DNA of 25,048 bases from the NCBI GenBank assembly GCA_045807945.1, contig JBJMGI010000007.1, positions 1-25,048 on the forward strand, read 5' to 3'. This document shows, in pieces, positions 13,946 through 22,163 of the stretch. This DNA comes from CAVQGF01 sp045807945. GTDB taxonomy: Bacteria; Acidobacteriota; Terriglobia; Terriglobales; Acidobacteriaceae. Position numbers and translations under genes: made by a program. The notes under the pieces were generated by a model. It saw only the letters and a program-made list of their open reading frames with translations, had not been told where the DNA came from and did not search any database. Each line of letters starts with the position of its first letter. The first letter of the stretch is position 1.

Positions 13946-16639
13946 CTACTTCAGGTTGGTGATGCGGACGGCGTCGGAGCTGGAGTGGCCGCGGGAATAA
14001 ACGATCTGTTTGCCGTCGGGCGAGAAGTCGAAGCTCATGATGCGCTCCGAGGTGAAGTGGGTGAGCTGCAGGGGTGGCCCTCCCGAGATCGGCTGCGACC
14101 AAATATTGGTTACGCCGTTCTTCGTTTCGAGATAGGCCACCGCTTTCGAGTCCGGAGTCCAAGCCCGATCGACGAACTGGGTGAAGTAACCAGTAGGATC
14201 AGCGCCGCTGGGGATATCAAACTGCCCGATCGGCGCTCCACCAGTGACAGGGACTATTCGCAACTGGTTCGGCTTTTGGGCAGCCTGATTTTCGCGATAA
14301 CCGATATCGATGGCAGCAAACATCTTCTCGTCCGGCGAGATGACCGCGCCCAGGGTGCCTTCGAACGCCCCTGGCACCGCTTGCTCGGCGCCCCCCTGAA
14401 CCGGCGTACGAGCAATTCCCTTGAACTGTCGCAAATAGTAGACGCTGTCACCGGAGGCCGGGCAAGAGGGTGAGGTTTGCGGCGGCTCCCCGCCTATCAG
14501 AGTGGCGTTCTTGCCATCCGCATCCGCGCGAAACACGCGAGCGTCTGTGTTCTGCTCCAGGCGAGAGTAAATAATGTATTTTCCGCAAACTTCGGCGGGG
14601 ATGAATTTATCGCCGACCTGCTGCGGCTGTGTGCCATCAACCTCGCTGACCAGCATCTTGCCGTGATCGCGGTTGTACAGCAGTTTGCCATTCTGCAGCC
14701 AGCGGACGTGTTCGCCCACGAATCCGGTGGGTGTTACCTGCTTGCCTTCATCGGGGTGCTCGGTCGACGCGACGAAAATGCCGTAGGAATTCTGGAACTG
14801 CAGGGCCGCCATCGCGGATGCATCCGGTGTCACGCTGAGCACTAGCAACGCATACTGCGTCAGGTCGTTCGTAAGCCGCTTGCTCTGCCCCTCGGGAAAT
14901 GAGGCGTAATAGATCTGGCCGCCGGCAACGCTGGGCTCGTAGGCAACGTATAAGAAGCCGCGTCCGCTCCCCAACCAAGCCACCTGCCCGACAGCGTGAT
15001 CGAGGGTCAGCACGTTGCGCCCACCTCCATCTGCCGTCGAAATGGCGATCACGCTGAATTTTTCGCTCTGCCGGACCGTGATCAGGATCGTCTTGCCGTC
15101 CGGCGACCAAGCCGGGGCGGCCAGGATGAAGGCGGGGTACTTGCTCACGTACAGCGGCCGCATGTTGTTGCCGTCTAGGTCGGCAACGAAGATGGTCGCC
15201 TGATTCGAAAACGGCTGGTTGCGCAAGACCGCGAGCTGCTTGCCATCGGGCGAGAAGGTGGCCGTGCTGTCCACGTCGGTGACCAATTTCGCCGGCGTGC
15301 CACCCAGGGAAGGGATTCGATACAGGTAACTGAAACCGCGCGACACCTTATCCGTGCGCGCGAAATATAGATAGTTGCCGTCGGGAGTGAACGTGAGCCC
15401 GAGATAATCGCTCTCTTCGCCAGGGAGAAGGTTGATGTCCGCCCCGGTGGAGACCTGGCGCAGCCATAAGCTTTGTTTCTCGCCTTCGTCAGTTGCGTAT
15501 GCGAGATAGCGTCCGTCCGGGGAAATAGCGGATGCGAGGGCGCGGCCGTTGTCGGTGACACGCGATACGGTTGCGTTTTGGAAGCTGACTTCGGGGCTGC
15601 CGGCATTCGCCAGTCGGAAGATGCCATATCCGATTCCGGTGCCGAGCAGGACTAGTAGCAGAATAGTTCCGACCAGGCCGAATTTGTGGCGGCGCACTTC
15701 CCCGAGAATGACTTCGCGGCTGGAGCTGGCGGGAGTCGCGGTTGGAACCGCAGTGCTGGTGCCGGAAGAAACTGTGGCGACTTTGCCGGAAGACGAATCG
15801 CGCTTTAAGCGCTTGAGGTCGCCGCGCAGCTCGGCGGCGGTCTGGAAGCGCAGCTCACGATCTTTCTCCAGCAGCTTATTAAGGATGTCTCCGAATTTCG
15901 GCGGCAGGCCGGGGTTCAGCTTCACCGGCGAGACCGGCGGCTGATTCAGGATCTTGTCGAAGATAACGGCGCTGGTATTGCCTTCGAACGGAAGATGCCC
16001 GGTCGCCATCTGGTAAAGCACGCAGCCGACCGAGAACAGATCGGTGCGGACATCGAGGACCTCGCCGCGTGCCTGCTCGGGTGACATGTACGCCACCGTC
16101 CCGACCGCGGTGCCGGGGCTGGTGAGATGTTCGGGGGCGCCCACGGTCTCTGCGACTGCGGCGCGCATGCCGGCGAGCTTGGCCAGTCCGAAATCAAGCA
16201 CCTTCACCTTGCCGCGGGGCGAGACAAAGATGTTCGCGGGCTTGATGTCGCGATGGATGATGCCCTGCTGGTGGGCGCCGTCGAGTGCATCGGCGATCTG
16301 TATGCCCGTATCGAGCAGGCGGTCGAGCATCATCGGCGTGCCGGCGATCACGTGGTCGAGCGTGGAGCCCTCGAGCTTTTCCATGCTGATGAACCACTGC
16401 CCGTTGTCTTCGTCGATCTCGTAAATGGTGCAGATACTCGGGTGGTTCAGCGCGGAAGCAGCACGGGCTTCGCGCTGGAAGCGCTCGAGCGCGGCAGAGT
16501 CGCGGGCCAGCTCGGGCGGAAGGAATTTAAGCGCGACGTGACGACCGAGCTTCAGGTCTTCGGCTTCGTAGACCGACCCCATGCCGCCGGAACCGAGCAG
16601 CCCGATCAGCTTGTAATGCGAGATGGTTTGGCCGATCAA
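13946..16639 (-). CDS. Membrane Ser/Thr protein kinase (PknB type) with TolB-like beta-propeller sensor
   Basis: An 897-residue protein. A Hanks-type kinase spans about 9-280: glycine loop GSGGMG (16-21), Lys38 in VALKF, Glu57 in the C-helix, HRDIKPAN with Asp131 and Asn136, DFG at 149-151, and MSPEQA. All catalytic residues are kept. A Ser/Thr-rich juxtamembrane linker (282-310) precedes one helix (about 321-341). The outer part (350-897) has repeated PDG-bearing blades (SPDGRYLAYATD, TPDGNYLYFAR, SPDGKQLAVL), a PD40/TolB-like propeller. The arrangement is very common in acidobacteria and suggests an outside-sensing kinase, with ligand unknown. The start is TTG 16637-16639, because a stop precedes it in frame and no ATG lies near the family start (IGQTISHYKL). 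Confidence 0.95.
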   Translation of the reverse strand: MIGQTISHYKLIGLLGSGGMGSVYEAEDLKLGRHVALKFLPPELARDSAALERFQREARAASALNHPSICTIYEIDEDNGQWFISMEKLEGSTLDHVIAGTPMMLDRLLDTGIQIADALDGAHQQGIIHRDIKPANIFVSPRGKVKVLDFGLAKLAGMRAAVAETVGAPEHLTSPGTAVGTVAYMSPEQARGEVLDVRTDLFSVGCVLYQMATGHLPFEGNTSAVIFDKILNQPPVSPVKLNPGLPPKFGDILNKLLEKDRELRFQTAAELRGDLKRLKRDSSSGKVATVSSGTSTAVPTATPASSSREVILGEVRRHKFGLVGTILLLVLLGTGIGYGIFRLANAGSPEVSFQNATVSRVTDNGRALASAISPDGRYLAYATDEGEKQSLWLRQVSTGADINLLPGEESDYLGLTFTPDGNYLYFARTDKVSRGFSYLYRIPSLGGTPAKLVTDVDSTATFSPDGKQLAVLRNQPFSNQATIFVADLDGNNMRPLYVSKYPAFILAAPAWSPDGKTILITVRQSEKFSVIAISTADGGGRNVLTLDHAVGQVAWLGSGRGFLYVAYEPSVAGGQIYYASFPEGQSKRLTNDLTQYALLVLSVTPDASAMAALQFQNSYGIFVASTEHPDEGKQVTPTGFVGEHVRWLQNGKLLYNRDHGKMLVSEVDGTQPQQVGDKFIPAEVCGKYIIYSRLEQNTDARVFRADADGKNATLIGGEPPQTSPSCPASGDSVYYLRQFKGIARTPVQGGAEQAVPGAFEGTLGAVISPDEKMFAAIDIGYRENQAAQKPNQLRIVPVTGGAPIGQFDIPSGADPTGYFTQFVDRAWTPDSKAVAYLETKNGVTNIWSQPISGGPPLQLTHFTSERIMSFDFSPDGKQIVYSRGHSSSDAVRITNLK

Positions 16640-16764
16640 GAGAAGCCATCATCTTAAAGCTGGATTGAGGAAAACGACAAACGTTGATTTCGGACGCACC
16701 CGGCGGCTGCGGGCAGCATCCCATTCGAATCCGGTCTGCAGAGCAAGACCTACAGCGAGGAAGC

Positions 16765-17460
16765 ATGGCGACGATTCCCATTACCCGAAACCAGCCGCGA
16801 AGAGAGAAGTTGTTGACCGAAGTCGTGAACGAGCGTCGCGCGACGCTCAGCTTCGATGGTTCGCCGATGGCAGACGAAGATTTGAAGACGATCCTGGAAG
16901 CGGGAATGAAGTCGCCGAGCGGCTACAACATTCAGCCGTGGCGATTCGTGGTTGTCCGTTTGCCGGAAGGAAAGCAGGCGTTGCGCGAAGCAGCGATGGG
17001 TCAGCCGAAGGTAGAAGAAGCGGGCGCGGTGATCGTTTGCTGCGGGGACATCAACGCCGCCCGGGGCGAGCAGTTCGACCGCGTCCTGGCGATGTCCGCG
17101 CACCATGGATATCCCAAAGAGCAGAACGAGAAGGTGAAGCAGATCGTGAGCGGCAACTTCAACGCGCAGCCCGGAGACGCGATGGGCCTCGCGCCGGATT
17201 TCGCCGTCTGGGTGAACCGCCACGTGATGATCGCGTTCACCACGATGATGTGGATGGCAGAAGTGCTCGGCTACGATACCGCTCCGATGGAAGGCTTCTT
17301 CGAAAGCAAAGTGCGCGCAGCGCTCGGGATCCCGGACCACGTGCGAGTGGTCGCGCTGCTCGCGATCGGACGTCGCAAAGGGAAAGACAAAACTTTCGCC
17401 GGAAGATTGCCGCTGAATGAGATCGCGTTCGACGAGCGATGGGAACGCAGGCGCAGGTGA
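16765..17460 (+). CDS. Nitroreductase family protein
   Basis: A 231-residue FMN-dependent oxidoreductase of the NfsB/FRase I fold, normally a cytoplasmic homodimer using NAD(P)H. FMN-contact regions are visible: ERRATLSF near the start, then GMKSPSGYNIQPWRFVVV (about 49-66, the SPSxxNxQPW motif), and the C-terminal ALLAIGRRKG (the GxPxx/IGxR phosphate segment). WVNRHVMIAFTTMMWMAEVLGYDTAPM is the usual dimer and cofactor helix. The substrate (quinone, nitroaromatic, other) is unknown. ATG 16765 is chosen because of GAGGAAG just upstream; an ATG at 16684 would add 27 atypical residues. The gene is divergent from the kinase and ends in a strong terminator at 17481. Confidence 0.93.
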   Translation: MATIPITRNQPRREKLLTEVVNERRATLSFDGSPMADEDLKTILEAGMKSPSGYNIQPWRFVVVRLPEGKQALREAAMGQPKVEEAGAVIVCCGDINAARGEQFDRVLAMSAHHGYPKEQNEKVKQIVSGNFNAQPGDAMGLAPDFAVWVNRHVMIAFTTMMWMAEVLGYDTAPMEGFFESKVRAALGIPDHVRVVALLAIGRRKGKDKTFAGRLPLNEIAFDERWERRRR

Positions 17461-17480
17461 TTTGGCTCAGGTTCGAAGGG

Positions 17481-17504
17481 GCCGCTCTCGCGAGCGGCTT
17501 TTTT
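17481..17504 (+). terminator. Terminator after the nitroreductase gene
   Basis: GCCGCTC (17481-17487), loop TCGC, GAGCGGC (17492-17498), then six T (17499-17504). It lies 20 bp after the stop at 17460, and the last T is the first base of the convergent mscS-like stop codon. Confidence 0.93.
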
Positions 17505-18391
17505 CATGCAGCTTTCGGTCGCTGCGAAGTTTGAAGGTCCGGTGAGTTCACGGTGACTTCCATCGTCGAAGACGCGATTTGGATGTCTTGACGGCCTTCG
17601 ATGGCGTCGAAGATCTTCGTATAAATAAAGGAGCCGGCTGCGCGGCGCTTCTTCGGGTCGACGATGTAGCGCATCGCGAGCTCGACCCAATTGTCGGTGA
17701 CCTTCAGGAATACGGCCGGCTTCAACTCGACTTTCGGGACGAGAAATGATTTCTGCATCTGCTCGAGGTCCGCCTCGGCCTTGTGCAGAAACTTTTTCGT
17801 GTATTCGCTGGCGGCGCGCATCATGATCTCGGTCGCGGCCTGAACGTTGCTGGAGTATTTGATGGGCAGCTTCACTTCGTCCCAGATATAAGAAAAATTC
17901 TGCGTGTAGTTGAACACGGGATTTCCGAACACGACGTTGTTGCTGAACTGGACGACGCGTCCGGTGGCTTGGTCGCCGCCGATCCAGTTGCCGATCTCGA
18001 GCAGGCGCGTGTAGAAGAACCCGACATCGATCACATCGCCGCTCATCTTGCTGATCTCGATGCGGTCTCCGACCGTGTACATGTGTCCGGCAAAGATGGC
18101 GATGCGTCCGGCGATGCTGAGCAAAGGATCGCGCAGTGCGACCGCAACGCCAGCGCCGATCAAGCCGAGGAAGGTTCCGGTGTGCTGTAAGAGCCGTGCC
18201 CAGAGCAGCGCGATGGCGAGCACGACAAAGATGACGTCGAGCGTCATCAGGGTCTTGCGGAGCCGGTATTGGTCTGGCGGGTGAAGCTCGCGGCGGTTGA
18301 TGATCTGCACGCCAATGAAGTAAACGAGGAAGGCGGCGACGATCGCGGCGGCGGTGCCGATGGTTGCGACGGGATATCGCAAGAAGGACAT
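17504..18391 (-). CDS. Small-conductance mechanosensitive channel (MscS family)
   Basis: A 295-residue inner-membrane channel subunit. Hydrophobic helices lie at about 9-30 and 46-66. The pore helix region is GTFLGLIGAGVAVALRDPLL (72-91), with the small-residue Gly/Ala packing and the LRDPLLS turn of the MscS TM3. The beta domain follows with YTVGDRIEI (about 104-112), then SNNVVFGNPVFNYT. The long alpha/beta cytoplasmic part ends with polar, likely flexible residues. The family opens under membrane tension to release solutes in osmotic downshock. ATG 18389-18391 is used; no clear ribosome site is seen. It follows gyrA on the same strand but is separated by a terminator. Confidence 0.9.
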   Translation of the reverse strand: MSFLRYPVATIGTAAAIVAAFLVYFIGVQIINRRELHPPDQYRLRKTLMTLDVIFVVLAIALLWARLLQHTGTFLGLIGAGVAVALRDPLLSIAGRIAIFAGHMYTVGDRIEISKMSGDVIDVGFFYTRLLEIGNWIGGDQATGRVVQFSNNVVFGNPVFNYTQNFSYIWDEVKLPIKYSSNVQAATEIMMRAASEYTKKFLHKAEADLEQMQKSFLVPKVELKPAVFLKVTDNWVELAMRYIVDPKKRRAAGSFIYTKIFDAIEGRQDIQIASSTMEVTVNSPDLQTSQRPKAA

Positions 18392-18446
18392 GCATTTGCG
18401 ATGCGGAGCGGGAAAGCCGGGTTCTCTGCGTGACGCATCACAGCAG

Positions 18447-18473
18447 AAAGGCCGCTCGGGTGAGCGGCCTTTT
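18447..18473 (-). terminator. Terminator after gyrA
   Basis: AAAGGCCGCTC (18447-18457), loop GGGT, GAGCGGCCTTT (18462-18472): an 11-bp perfect stem between the gyrA stop (18491) and the mscS-like start (18391). The T-tract is short on the minus strand (TTTC) and slightly longer on the plus strand. It shares its core with the terminators at 13051 and 17481. Confidence 0.75.
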
Positions 18474-18490
18474 GTTGGTTCGGTATCGGT

Positions 18491-21145
18491 TTACTGCAGC
18501 AGCGTCGGTGGCTCCTCGGCCTTTTCTGCCGGCGGGATCACGACTGCGGCTGCGACCTTGTCCCCGGCTTCTACGTGCAGCAAGCGGACACCCTGCGTCG
18601 AGCGGCCGGCTTCGCGGACTTTTCCGGTGTCGATGCGGATGATCTTGCCGAACTGGCTGATCAGGATGCACTCCGAGCTCTCATCCACCAGCATGATGGC
18701 TGAGACCTTGCCGTTGCGCTCGGTGGTCTTCACGTTGATCACGCCTTTGCCGCCGCGCGACTGCAGGCGGTATTCGTCAACGTGCGTTCGCTTGCCGTAT
18801 CCCATCTCGGTGACGGAGAGGATGAGGCGCGCGTTCTTGGCTTCGGCGACGACTTCTTCTTCGGCTTCGCCGTTCTTCTTCTTGCCGTTTCCGCCATTAG
18901 CTTTGGGTTCATCCTTCGGTGTGATGGCCATGCCGACGATGTAGTCGTTCTTGTCGAGGTCCATGCCACGGACCCCGTAAGCCGGTCGTCCCATGGAGCG
19001 GACGTCTTCTTCGGAGAAGCGGATGGCCTGGCCTTCGTGCGAAGCGAGGAAGACGATCTGCTTGCCGTCGGTCAGCTTGGCGGAGACGAGTTCATCTTCC
19101 TTCTCGATGCCAATGGCGATGATGCCGCGCGCCATGACGTTGGAGAAATCTTTGAGCTCGGTCTTCTTCACAGTTCCGTTGCGAGTCGCGAAGAAGACGT
19201 ACTTCCCTTCTTCTTCGAGGTCCTTCACATTCAAGATCGACGTGACCTGCTCGCCTGGTTGCAGCGCGATCAGGTTGCCGATGTGCTTGCCCTTGCCGGC
19301 GGGGCCAACGTCGGGGATCTCGTAGACCTTGAGCCAGAAGACGCGGCCGGTGTTGGTGAAGCACAGCAAATAATTGTGCGTGCTGGCGATGATGAGGCGC
19401 TCGACGAAATCTTCATCGCGCGTCTTCATTCCGGTACGGCCCTGTCCACCGCGGCGTTGCTGGCGATAGGTGGAGATGGGTGTGCGCTTGAGATATCCCG
19501 TGTGCGAAACGGTGACCGCGACTTGCTCGTCGGCGATCAGGTCTTCAAGAGTGATCTCGGCGGCTTCGTCCTGGATGACGGTGCGGCGCTCGTCGCCGTA
19601 GTTCTTCTTGATCTCTTCCATCTCTTTCACGATCACGCCGCGCAGCTTGCGCTCGCTGGCCAGGATGGATTCGTACTCGGCGATCTTCTCGCGGATCTCG
19701 CCAAGTTCGTTCAGAATCTCGTCGGTCGAAAGGCGAGTGAGGCGATAGAGCTGCAGCTCGAGAATGGCGTCAGCTTGCTTCGCGCTCAGGCGCCCTGCTT
19801 CGGCAGTGCCGAGGCGCGCGGCCATAGATTTGTCGAGGACCTTGAATTTGGCTTCGAGCAACGAAGTCTTGGCTTCGTCGCGTGAGCCGCTGGCGCGGAT
19901 GAGCTTGATTACTGCATCAAGGTTATCGAGCGCGAGCTTGTAGCCTTCCAAAATATGTTCGCGATCGCGCGCCTTGGTGAGCAGGTAGACGGTGCGGCGA
20001 CGCACCACATCCACGCGGTGATCGATGAAGTGCTGGATGGCCTGGATGAGCCCCATCTCTTTTGGCTGGTTGTTGACCACAGCCAAAAAGATCATGGAGA
20101 ACGATTCCTGCATCGCGGTGTGCTTGTAGAGCTGGTTAAGGATGATCTGCGCTTCGGCGCCGCGCTTTAGCTCGATGACTATGCGCATGCCTTCGCGCGA
20201 AGATTCGTCGCGGATGTCGGAGATGTCGTCGACGACTTTGTCGGAGACCAGGTCGGCGATGCGCTCGATGAGCTTCGACTTATTGACCTGGTACGGAATC
20301 TCTGTAATGACGATTGCCTTGCGTCCACCGGCGATATCTTCGGTGCCGGCTTTGGCGCGCATGACGAAGCGTCCGCGGCCGTTGGTATAGGCCTGCTGAA
20401 TGCCGCTCTTACCGTGGATGATTCCGGCGGTTGGGAAATCGGGGCCTTTCACGATCTTCAGAAGGTCTTTGAGCTGCGTCTTCGGCTCATTGATCAGCGT
20501 GATGGTCGCGTCCACGATCTCAGTGAGATTGTGCGGCGGGATGTTCGTCGCCATGCCAACGGCGATTCCGTTCGAACCGTTGATGAGCAGGTTGGGGACG
20601 CGCGAAGGAAGAACCGTCGGTTCCTGCGTGCTCTCATCGTAGTTCGGCTGGAAATCTACTGTGTCCTTATCAATGTCTGCGAGCAGCTCTTCTGTGAGCC
20701 GCTCCATGCGCGCTTCGGTGTAACGCATTGCCGCGGGCGGATCGCCATCGACAGAGCCAAAGTTTCCTTGCCCATCCACCAGCGGATAACGCATAGAGAA
20801 TGGCTGAGCCAGGCGGACCATGGTGTCGTAAATCGCGGAGTCGCCGTGCGGATGGTATTGGCCCATCGTTTGTCCGACGATCTTTGCGCACTTCGTATAT
20901 TTCTTGTTGTGCTGCAAGCCCATCTCGCTCATCGCATAAAGAATGCGGCGATGCACGGGCTTGAGTCCGTCGCGAATATCGGGGAGCGCGCGCCCGATGA
21001 TGACGGACATTGAGTAATCGAGATAGCTGCGGCGCATCTCCTCTTCAACGTTGACAGGAACGATGTTGAGCGCACCCGGACCAGGAGGATTGCCGTCGCC
21101 GGGAGGAGGAGTCAGAGGAAGTTGCGGGTTCTTATCGTCAGCCAT
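18491..21145 (-). CDS. gyrA: DNA gyrase subunit A
   Basis: An 884-residue type II topoisomerase subunit that introduces negative supercoils with GyrB. It has a Pro-rich N-terminal extension of about 20 residues relative to E. coli. The winged-helix/tower core holds the catalytic Tyr142 (AAMRYTEARM). The quinolone region reads YHPHGDSAIYDTMVRLAQPF, with Ser103 and Asp107 corresponding to E. coli Ser83 and Asp87, so no classic resistance change. The C-terminal wheel carries a GyrA box QRRGGQG (563-569), with Gln in place of the usual Lys/Arg at position six, and blade motifs such as LQSRGGKG. A Lys/Glu/Asn-rich insertion (PKANGGNGKKKNGEAEE) interrupts one blade. No gyrB is nearby. A leader of about 130 nt separates the start from a TGCTATAAT promoter. 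Confidence 0.97.
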   Translation of the reverse strand: MADDKNPQLPLTPPPGDGNPPGPGALNIVPVNVEEEMRRSYLDYSMSVIIGRALPDIRDGLKPVHRRILYAMSEMGLQHNKKYTKCAKIVGQTMGQYHPHGDSAIYDTMVRLAQPFSMRYPLVDGQGNFGSVDGDPPAAMRYTEARMERLTEELLADIDKDTVDFQPNYDESTQEPTVLPSRVPNLLINGSNGIAVGMATNIPPHNLTEIVDATITLINEPKTQLKDLLKIVKGPDFPTAGIIHGKSGIQQAYTNGRGRFVMRAKAGTEDIAGGRKAIVITEIPYQVNKSKLIERIADLVSDKVVDDISDIRDESSREGMRIVIELKRGAEAQIILNQLYKHTAMQESFSMIFLAVVNNQPKEMGLIQAIQHFIDHRVDVVRRRTVYLLTKARDREHILEGYKLALDNLDAVIKLIRASGSRDEAKTSLLEAKFKVLDKSMAARLGTAEAGRLSAKQADAILELQLYRLTRLSTDEILNELGEIREKIAEYESILASERKLRGVIVKEMEEIKKNYGDERRTVIQDEAAEITLEDLIADEQVAVTVSHTGYLKRTPISTYRQQRRGGQGRTGMKTRDEDFVERLIIASTHNYLLCFTNTGRVFWLKVYEIPDVGPAGKGKHIGNLIALQPGEQVTSILNVKDLEEEGKYVFFATRNGTVKKTELKDFSNVMARGIIAIGIEKEDELVSAKLTDGKQIVFLASHEGQAIRFSEEDVRSMGRPAYGVRGMDLDKNDYIVGMAITPKDEPKANGGNGKKKNGEAEEEVVAEAKNARLILSVTEMGYGKRTHVDEYRLQSRGGKGVINVKTTERNGKVSAIMLVDESSECILISQFGKIIRIDTGKVREAGRSTQGVRLLHVEAGDKVAAAVVIPPAEKAEEPPTLLQ

Positions 21146-21156
21146 TTTTTAAATTT

Positions 21157-21181
21157 CCAGTACCCAGAAGCCAGTACCCAG
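21157..21181 (-). repeat. 11-bp direct repeat pair in the gyrA leader
   Basis: CCAGTACCCAG at 21157-21167 and again at 21171-21181, separated by AAG. On the gyrA transcript these read CTGGGTACTGG twice, just 5' of the start codon, where no ordinary Shine-Dalgarno is present. They directly follow the hairpin at 21183-21204. Confidence 0.8.
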
Positions 21182-21182
21182 T

Positions 21183-21204
21183 GAAAGCGCTGCGAGAGCG
21201 TTTC
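21183..21204 (-). promoter_or_regulatory. Hairpin in the gyrA 5' leader
   Basis: GAAA (21183-21186), bulged G, CGCT (21188-21191), loop GCGAG, AGCG (21197-21200), TTTC (21201-21204): an 8-bp stem with one bulge. It lies in the transcribed leader between the promoter and start codon. There is no T-run after it, so it is more likely a leader structure than a terminator. Confidence 0.4.
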
Positions 21205-21283
21205 TGGGCGGTTTAGCGACCCAAACAGGAAGCGGCTAAGTGCTTGGAATCAAAGCAATTTAAGTCTGTTGAGAACACCTGCA

Positions 21284-21292
21284 ATTATAGCA
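21284..21292 (-). promoter_or_regulatory. Extended -10 promoter of gyrA
   Basis: On the minus strand the bases read TGCTATAAT, a perfect -10 hexamer (21284-21289) with the TGn extension. No -35 match is seen at the right spacing. It starts 4 bp after the stop of the small upstream gene, and gives a gyrA leader of about 130 nt. Confidence 0.7.
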
Positions 21293-21296
21293 CGAG

Positions 21297-21581
21297 TTAG
21301 GGTGCAAAATCGCGCCCAAACAGACGCACCCGGAGCTGCACCAGGCGGGCGTAGCGGTTGGCGATGGTGAACAGAAATCCGGCGGGAATTGCAAGCAAAA
21401 AGAACCAGCGGAAGGACTGGAATGCGAGACCGGTGAGCAGGATGAATAGGATCGCGATGGAAGGAACAGGGTCGGGAAATCGCCGCGGCCAGGGGATCCA
21501 GATGCCGAAGGCGATGGCGATTCCGCGCGAGCCGGCGAGCGGAGCAGGTTCAGCCCGGAAGGCGAGTTTGGGCCAGGGCAT
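21297..21581 (-). CDS. Small membrane protein, hypothetical
   Basis: A 94-residue protein upstream of gyrA on the same strand that I do not recognise. A short N-terminal polar part and a weakly hydrophobic GIAIAFGIWIPWP segment lead to two clear hydrophobic helices (PSIAILFILLTGLAFQSF and FFLLAIPAGFLFTIANRY). It ends in a basic tail with LVQLRVRLFGRDFAP, which reads like real protein. ATG 21579-21581 is chosen because the longer frame to 21857 would run antisense through the DUF1761 gene start. No Shine-Dalgarno is seen. The gyrA promoter lies immediately past its stop. The call could be wrong: composition supports coding, but there is no family match. Confidence 0.5.
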   Translation of the reverse strand: MPWPKLAFRAEPAPLAGSRGIAIAFGIWIPWPRRFPDPVPSIAILFILLTGLAFQSFRWFFLLAIPAGFLFTIANRYARLVQLRVRLFGRDFAP

Positions 21582-21660
21582 AGGGGAATGGACACCTGCG
21601 GACGGAAGAAGGTTCCTTAGTCGAAAGCGGAAGTTGCAAACGTTCAATCGGGAATTTCGA

Positions 21661-21689
21661 TTGCCAAGCGACAATGGCGCACCTATGCT
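21661..21689 (+). promoter_or_regulatory. Candidate promoter of the DUF1761 gene
   Basis: TTGCCA (21661-21666), 17-bp spacer, TATGCT (21684-21689): five of six and four of six consensus matches at ideal spacing. The gene starts at 21714 with GGAGG at 21704-21708. The elements overlap nothing else. Confidence 0.5.
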
Positions 21690-21713
21690 TTCCAGTTGCA
21701 ATCGGAGGAAATG

Positions 21714-22139
21714 ATGAACAAGGTAAATCCGGGAGCGGTGATCGTAGCGGCAATCGTGGATTGGTTCGTGCAGGCGGGTTGGTTCACCGCGCTCAGCGGT
21801 ACGTATACCGCCGGGCTGGGAATCACGCCGGAGCAGATGGCGGCAAGCAAGGCGCATCCTGATCCGTGGATGTACGTGACGGCGTTAGTTGCAAATGTTG
21901 TGATGGCATTGGTGATCGCGAAGGTTATTTCGTGGGTGGGCCAATGGTCAGCTGGAGGGGGAGCGCGCGTGGGATTCATCCTTGGGCTGGGTGTCGCGTT
22001 CACCGCCATGGCCACGGCTTATGTCTTTGAAGCAAGGCCGCTCAGTTTCATCTTGGTTTCGGCAGGCTATCCGGTTGTGGGATGCGTCATCATGGGCGCG
22101 ATCCTGGGAGCGTGGAAGCCGAAGGGGGTGGTCGCGTAA
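21714..22139 (+). CDS. DUF1761-type small membrane protein
   Basis: A 141-residue protein with four hydrophobic helices, near 9-28, 50-70, 85-105 and 112-132. Features are NPGAVIVAAIVDWFVQAGWFTALSG near the start, a Met/Ala/Asp-rich loop (GITPEQMAASKAHPDPW), and a last helix ending GCVIMGAILGAWKPK. The order and length fit DUF1761, inner-membrane proteins without a known role. ATG 21714 is preferred over ATG 21711 and TTG 21696 because GGAGG (21704-21708) is then 5 nt away. It ends 24 bp before hslV, which has its own -10-like box. Confidence 0.75.
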   Translation: MNKVNPGAVIVAAIVDWFVQAGWFTALSGTYTAGLGITPEQMAASKAHPDPWMYVTALVANVVMALVIAKVISWVGQWSAGGGARVGFILGLGVAFTAMATAYVFEARPLSFILVSAGYPVVGCVIMGAILGAWKPKGVVA

Positions 22140-22146
22140 GCGCCTA

Positions 22147-22152
22147 TATAAT
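22147..22152 (+). promoter_or_regulatory. TATAAT box just upstream of hslV
   Basis: A perfect TATAAT at 22147-22152 ends 11 nt before the hslV ATG at 22164. No -35 or TGn extension is seen. If it is used, the hslV mRNA would have a leader of only about 3-6 nt. No clear Shine-Dalgarno precedes the ATG (TTTCTCCT). Confidence 0.4.
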
Positions 22153-22163
22153 CGGTTTCTCCT

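Noticed and set aside
17271..18395. 374-codon minus-strand open frame over the MscS and nitroreductase genes
   Set aside because: It is an Arg/His-rich shadow in another frame of the mscS-like gene and crosses the terminator at 17481.
18782..19885. 367-codon plus-strand open frame opposite gyrA
   Set aside because: It lies entirely antisense to conserved gyrA blades and has no ribosome site or recognisable domain.
21297..21857. 186-codon reading of the small membrane protein
   Set aside because: The N-terminal 92 codons run antisense to the DUF1761 gene start and its promoter and are Arg/His-rich; only the last 94 codons look like protein.
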